A DNA stretch of 46,740 nucleotides from the NCBI GenBank assembly GCA_009731375.1, contig BJOX01000363.1:22667-69406 (forward strand), in the 5' to 3' direction. The position numbers and the translations under genes are program-made. The notes beneath the pieces are model-generated. The model was not told the DNA's origin and did no database searches. It saw nothing but the letters and a program-made list of their open reading frames with translations. Below, one piece after another: positions 43,820 to 46,740 of this stretch. This DNA is from Paulinella micropora (taxonomy: Eukaryota > Cercozoa > Imbricatea > Euglyphida). How positions within the stretch are numbered: the stretch's first letter is position 1; every line of letters starts with the position of its first letter.

Positions 43820-45058
43820 ATGCCCCACCAGAGAAATTTAATCGCAGAAAATCCTGACGGCGAATTTATAAACGTCAGTGTTGGATATGATGGTAATATT
43901 GAAACAAATAATTCAAAAACCGCTTTTGGCGAAGCAGTAGTAGGTCAATTAACACCAGTATTACAAGAAATCTTTCCATATACCATTAATACTAGGATAT
44001 GGACAAAAACAGAAACAAAATCGTCTGTGTCATTTTTGAATAATATGGCTGAATTGAAAACAACTGCTGATGCTACGGCAGATGCTAGACTGGTAAGTAA
44101 AAGGAGAATAAAATATAGAACTGGAATGGGTGTCCTAGCCCGATTTACTGCTCTATGGACAACGGATGATACAAAAGATTACTATTCATTTATTGGAATA
44201 GGAAATGACCTTAACGATTGCTTTTATTTTTACAAAAATCAAGCAGGAATGAATATCGCACATTGTTCGGGAAATGGTGCAGATTATATTGACCAAGAAG
44301 ACTGGGACGACCCTTGCGATGGAAATTATGCTATGCCTTTATTACGTTGGGACAAAGGAAATGTATTTCAAATTCAATTTCAGTATCTTGGGTTTGGTGC
44401 TATTAAGTTTTACATCGAAAATCCCATAACAGGATTATTTCAATTAGTTCATATGATTGAGTATGCGAATGCTAATAATGGTGTAAGCCTGCGAAATACA
44501 ACATTACCTTTTACGGCAGTCGTGAGAAATGATGCAAAGACTGGAATACAAACTCTTAAAACAGCGAGTGCTAGTTTATTCATTGAGGGAACGAATACGA
44601 TAAACACAAGTATAACAAACGAAGTGGAAGGAAGTAAAGCAGCAAACGCCACTGAAAGTCCTATTATCAGTATAAGAAACAAAGCAACATTTGATGCTGG
44701 CGGTGCTAATTTAACAAATTATTCAAATGTTTATCCAACTTTGATAAGTATTACAAATGAAGATACTAAGTCAAATGTTGTCAGAATGGTATTAAATGGA
44801 ACACTAACTGGAGCGGGTTTTGCGGATGTTGATTCTAAGTATTCAATTGTAGATACTGACACAAAGGCGAGTGCCATCGCAAACGGAACAACAATTTTTA
44901 AACTATATGTTAATTCTCAATCAACTCAACAAATCAATCTTAGAAGTTATTATATATACCTATCGCCGAGTGATGTATTAACTTTTACGCAGAAGTCTGT
45001 CTCTGCTGGTGGAGGAGGAAATATCAATATTATCGCTAACTTCGTAGAGGATCAATAA
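43820..45058 (+). CDS. Virion structural protein, beta-rich
   Basis: The 412-residue protein contains SKRRIKYRTGMGVLARFTALW, a phrase shared by a widespread group of phage and eukaryotic-virus structural proteins (…SRRR.RY..G.g...rFTA.f), followed by beta strands rich in aromatic and Thr residues. No catalytic motif is visible; a lectin-like or decoration role is plausible. The end reads Gly-rich, then NIIANFVEDQ. A second, different version of the same ending (VEDQ plus stop) appears right after the 10-N join at 45067-45076, so a paralogue is probably hidden there. It lies directly after the MCP. Confidence 0.6.
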   Translation: MPHQRNLIAENPDGEFINVSVGYDGNIETNNSKTAFGEAVVGQLTPVLQEIFPYTINTRIWTKTETKSSVSFLNNMAELKTTADATADARLVSKRRIKYRTGMGVLARFTALWTTDDTKDYYSFIGIGNDLNDCFYFYKNQAGMNIAHCSGNGADYIDQEDWDDPCDGNYAMPLLRWDKGNVFQIQFQYLGFGAIKFYIENPITGLFQLVHMIEYANANNGVSLRNTTLPFTAVVRNDAKTGIQTLKTASASLFIEGTNTINTSITNEVEGSKAANATESPIISIRNKATFDAGGANLTNYSNVYPTLISITNEDTKSNVVRMVLNGTLTGAGFADVDSKYSIVDTDTKASAIANGTTIFKLYVNSQSTQQINLRSYYIYLSPSDVLTFTQKSVSAGGGGNINIIANFVEDQ

Positions 45059-45066
45059 AGCAAAAA

Positions 45067-45091
45067 NNNNNNNNNNGTTGAAGACCAATAG
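45067..45091 (+). other. 10-N join followed by the end of a paralogous gene
   Basis: After the N run, GTTGAAGACCAATAG encodes V-E-D-Q-stop, while the gene before it ends GTAGAGGATCAATAA, with the same residues but different codons. The gap therefore replaces most of a second copy rather than ten bases. Confidence 0.65.
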
Positions 45092-45131
45092 ATATTTATG
45101 AGCAACGAAAAAAAAGAAAAACGATGTTTGA

Positions 45132-45194
45132 AAAACACACGGGAGCGGGGTATCTCAAACAAGTTTGAGATTGGAGTGTGGATTTACGAATATC
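45132..45194 (-). repeat. Right copy of 63-bp inverted repeat with central hairpin
   Basis: It is the reverse complement of 39069-39131 (61 of 63). The hairpin core is ATCTCAAAC-AA-GTTTGAGAT (45152-45171). It sits between the convergent ends of the virion gene (plus) and the ExoX-C-like gene (minus), as expected for a shared transcript-end hairpin. Confidence 0.9.
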
Positions 45195-45196
45195 AA

Positions 45197-45652
45197 TCAG
45201 AGATATTTTTTTACCGCATCTTTGTTATTAAAATAAGGTTGTTGAATTAAATATTCAAGGTATGGTTTGTCAATCTTAGCGACATCTTCAATTTTCATTT
45301 TTTTATACTTTCCATATTGAAGAAAAACATCGGTTTGCTTGTTATTCTTTAATATACATCCTTCTTCTGTACATGTAGCATTCGCCATCTCTTCGCCGAC
45401 CTTAGATTTTATTTCAGTAATCCCCGTTTCTTTTAAATCAGCAGTCGTAAAAGGAGTGCTTTCTTCCTCCATCAACACGCTTTCCAATGGTACAACTACT
45501 TTCACATTATCATCCCTTGGTTTATATTATTCATAAAAAGAAACAATGTCAGGCTTAGTCCATTTAATTGTCGGCTTTTTGACATCTCCATCAAGGTTCC
45601 ATTTTTCAATTTCATTCAAGTAGTCCTGCTTGGTGCTCAGGTCTGTCATCAT
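45197..45652 (-). pseudogene. ExoX-C-like small protein, split by in-frame TAA
   Basis: From ATG 45652 (or 45649) a frame of about 40 residues (MTDLSTKQDYLNEIEKW) meets TAA at 45527-45529 and continues in the same register to 45197. The C-terminal 45 residues (YGKYKKMKIEDVAKIDKPYLEYLI) resemble the small GKYKGK...YL.WL domain seen at the C-terminus of exonuclease-X-like proteins. The protein at 46437-46721 has the same domain. Function in this virus is unknown. The frame listed from 45505 begins with GTG and is unlikely to be the real start. Confidence 0.55.
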
Positions 45653-45700
45653 ATACTATTAATATTATTTTTTTATTAATTTTATTTTAGAGTATATAGT
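45651..45700. promoter_or_regulatory. Divergent promoter pair
   Basis: Between the minus-strand gene starting at 45652 and the plus-strand gene at 45701 are 48 bases of AT-only-like sequence. TATATGATG reads left and AGTATATAGTATG reads right, both with the TATA motif at the start codon. Confidence 0.5.
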
Positions 45701-46435
45701 ATGTTGTATATACTAAGCGGGGTAATGTTTAAAACAAAGAAAGAAATAATAGTATATATAAGAAATATTGTCAGCAAATATAAACACAATGAAAAGTTAA
45801 ATGAAATTGATAGTAATTTTATTAAGGGTATTATAATTAATCATCCTGATTATAAGACGAAATTTGAACATTTGATAAATTGTGAAATTGATGTTGAAAA
45901 TAATGGATATGGTAGTAAGCACTTTCGTATAGGAGAAAAAGCATTTTCGTGGTATAATTGTATTAATTACATTGGGGTAAATAAAGAGAAACAAATGATG
46001 AGATACACCAAGACCAAATTTAATGATGCGTGTAGAAATACTATAAAAAATCAAATAGAAGAATATTTAAATAGAATGGTAATAGATATTTTCATTGAGC
46101 CGAAATATATATGTGAAATAACAAAAGAAATACACGATAGAAAAAACGTTCATGTTGACCATCACTTTGAAAAAATAAAGTTTAAAGAAATTACAGACCG
46201 ATATTTAGAAGAGAATAAATTAAATTATCGCAATGTAGAAACAGAAGAAAGAGAAGACTTTAGGGAAATTCTAAAAGAGCCACACTATACGCAATTTAAC
46301 AATTTTCATAGAGAAAAAGCGATATTAAGAATAATAAAAAAAGAGATAAATTTAGTCGGTAATCTCCGACGTGTCGGAGATAGTGTGCTACCGACAATTG
46401 TCCAAGGGACTAATTTAAAGGAGAATGTATGGTGA
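45701..46435 (+). CDS. DUF3223-like protein (HNH-like fold)
   Basis: The 244-residue protein has GSKHFRIGEKAFSWYNCINY and later the motif C-E-I-T...VHVDHHFEKIKFKEIT. The two together match DUF3223-type proteins found in phages, large DNA viruses and plant DCL proteins, in which a Cys and a His-Val-Asp-His stretch may form a nuclease-like or metal site. The enzyme activity is not established. It begins at the ATG overlapping AGTATATAGT. Near the C-terminus about 40 bases form a nested palindrome (46355-46397) that is translated in frame, so the last 26 residues may be derived from a repeat. Confidence 0.55.
   Translation: MLYILSGVMFKTKKEIIVYIRNIVSKYKHNEKLNEIDSNFIKGIIINHPDYKTKFEHLINCEIDVENNGYGSKHFRIGEKAFSWYNCINYIGVNKEKQMMRYTKTKFNDACRNTIKNQIEEYLNRMVIDIFIEPKYICEITKEIHDRKNVHVDHHFEKIKFKEITDRYLEENKLNYRNVETEEREDFREILKEPHYTQFNNFHREKAILRIIKKEINLVGNLRRVGDSVLPTIVQGTNLKENVW
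46355..46397 (+). repeat. Nested palindrome inside the DUF3223-like gene
   Basis: The inner stem ATCTCCGAC-GT-GTCGGAGAT spans 46362-46381, and outer arms GTCGGTA (46355-46361) and TACCGAC lie about ten bases beyond. The flanks gta and agtgt are identical to those of the hairpin at 33270-33289, while the stem differs by two compensated base pairs. Confidence 0.85.
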
Positions 46436-46436
46436 T

Positions 46437-46721
46437 TTATAGAATATATTTAACAATTTCTTTTTTGAGTTCTGGATAGTTTCCCATCATCGGTTGCTTA
46501 TTCAACCATATTAAGTATTGCTTATCAAATACAGTGACATCGGCGACGGACTTCCCCTTATATTTTCCAATAGGTAGCAATCCTTGTTCTTGAAGTTTTT
46601 TACTTTCAGATTTATATTCACTTACATGCCCATCAATAACTTGCTTGATATCATCCAAAGTAAATGTTTTATTATTAATAGAAAGTTTTTCAAATTTTTC
46701 CGCGAGAGACTTGAGAGACAT
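46437..46721 (-). CDS. ExoX-C-like small protein
   Basis: The 94-residue protein begins MSLKSLAEKFEKLSINNK and ends with IGKYKGKSVADVTVFDKQYLIWL and a Lys-rich helix, the same small domain as at 45197-45652. It is intact and convergent with the DUF3223-like gene, leaving one base between them. The ATG at 46721 follows the palindromic AGTATATACT motif. Function is unknown; a DNA-binding accessory role is only a guess. Confidence 0.6.
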   Translation of the reverse strand: MSLKSLAEKFEKLSINNKTFTLDDIKQVIDGHVSEYKSESKKLQEQGLLPIGKYKGKSVADVTVFDKQYLIWLNKQPMMGNYPELKKEIVKYIL

Positions 46722-46722
46722 T

Positions 46723-46732
46723 AGTATATACT
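46723..46732 (-). promoter_or_regulatory. AGTATATACT promoter-like palindrome
   Basis: The 10-base perfect palindrome lies directly upstream of the minus-strand ATG at 46721. A related sequence precedes the divergent genes near 45.65-45.70 kb. Confidence 0.45.
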
Positions 46733-46740
46733 ATAGGATA

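Noticed and set aside
45099-45240. Short plus-strand ORF starting MSNEKKEKRCLK through the right inverted repeat
   Set aside because: It reads through the hairpin repeat and has no support; it is probably chance or a gene start cut by the repeat.

Overview
The window is a piece of a eukaryotic, probably protist, genome that has been heavily invaded by mobile and viral DNA. The evidence is tRNA-derived SINE copies, a non-LTR retrotransposon, long microsatellites, AATAAA signals and an integrated polinton-like virus. The species cannot be named from sequence alone. There are 11 runs of N. Two are long (2677-3299 and 16707-17246) and nine are 10-base joins, several flanked by near-duplicate sequence.

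Region 1 (about 1-12.5 kb) is GC-rich and its genes look intronless. They are separated by purine/pyrimidine tracts and homopolymers. It holds two F-box-like/LRR proteins, a RING-HC protein broken by a frameshift, a Cys-rich unknown, a kinase-like protein with altered catalytic residues, an RNA polymerase alpha-like (RPB3/RPAC1/archaeal D) subunit with a CTD-like heptad tail, and a broken heliorhodopsin. With a strong 17-bp palindrome after one gene, this mix resembles an endogenised nucleocytoplasmic giant virus more than an ordinary host locus. That is an inference.

Region 2 (12.5-17.4 kb) is a block of minus-strand reading frames with no recognisable family: a large helical protein, a Pro/Ser-rich protein with NPY repeats, a basic NLS-like protein and a protein with an internal duplication. 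They are split by in-frame TGA codons and frame changes, so one decayed or recoded multi-part gene is possible. Region 3 (17.4-20.6 kb) is non-coding apart from small inverted repeats.

Region 4 (20.6-30 kb) is a retroelement nest. An orphan minus-strand ORF is followed by the 3' end of an old LINE, SINE copies with a tRNA-like head, a 5'-truncated LINE copy, and then a nearly full-length but dead LINE. The LINE has zinc fingers, a reverse transcriptase and a restriction-like endonuclease. Its copies lie head to tail and are joined by (GAA)n tracts. A (TTG)n array follows.

Region 5 (about 30-46.7 kb) is AT-rich and is most of a polinton-like/Maverick-type virus. It carries an rve integrase, a long tail-fibre-like protein with a C-terminal S74 chaperone domain, a two-TM protein, an A32/FtsK-type packaging ATPase, a small basic protein, an adenain/Ulp1-type protease, a penton-like minor capsid protein, a double-jelly-roll major capsid protein, a further virion protein, a DUF3223-like protein and two small ExoX-C-like proteins. 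No DNA polymerase is visible, and the right end lies outside the window. The capsid module is bracketed by 63-bp inverted repeats (39069-39131 and 45132-45194), each holding the same hairpin. Several genes are broken by one-base homopolymer indels or in-frame stops, so this copy is a decaying provirus or has homopolymer sequencing errors.
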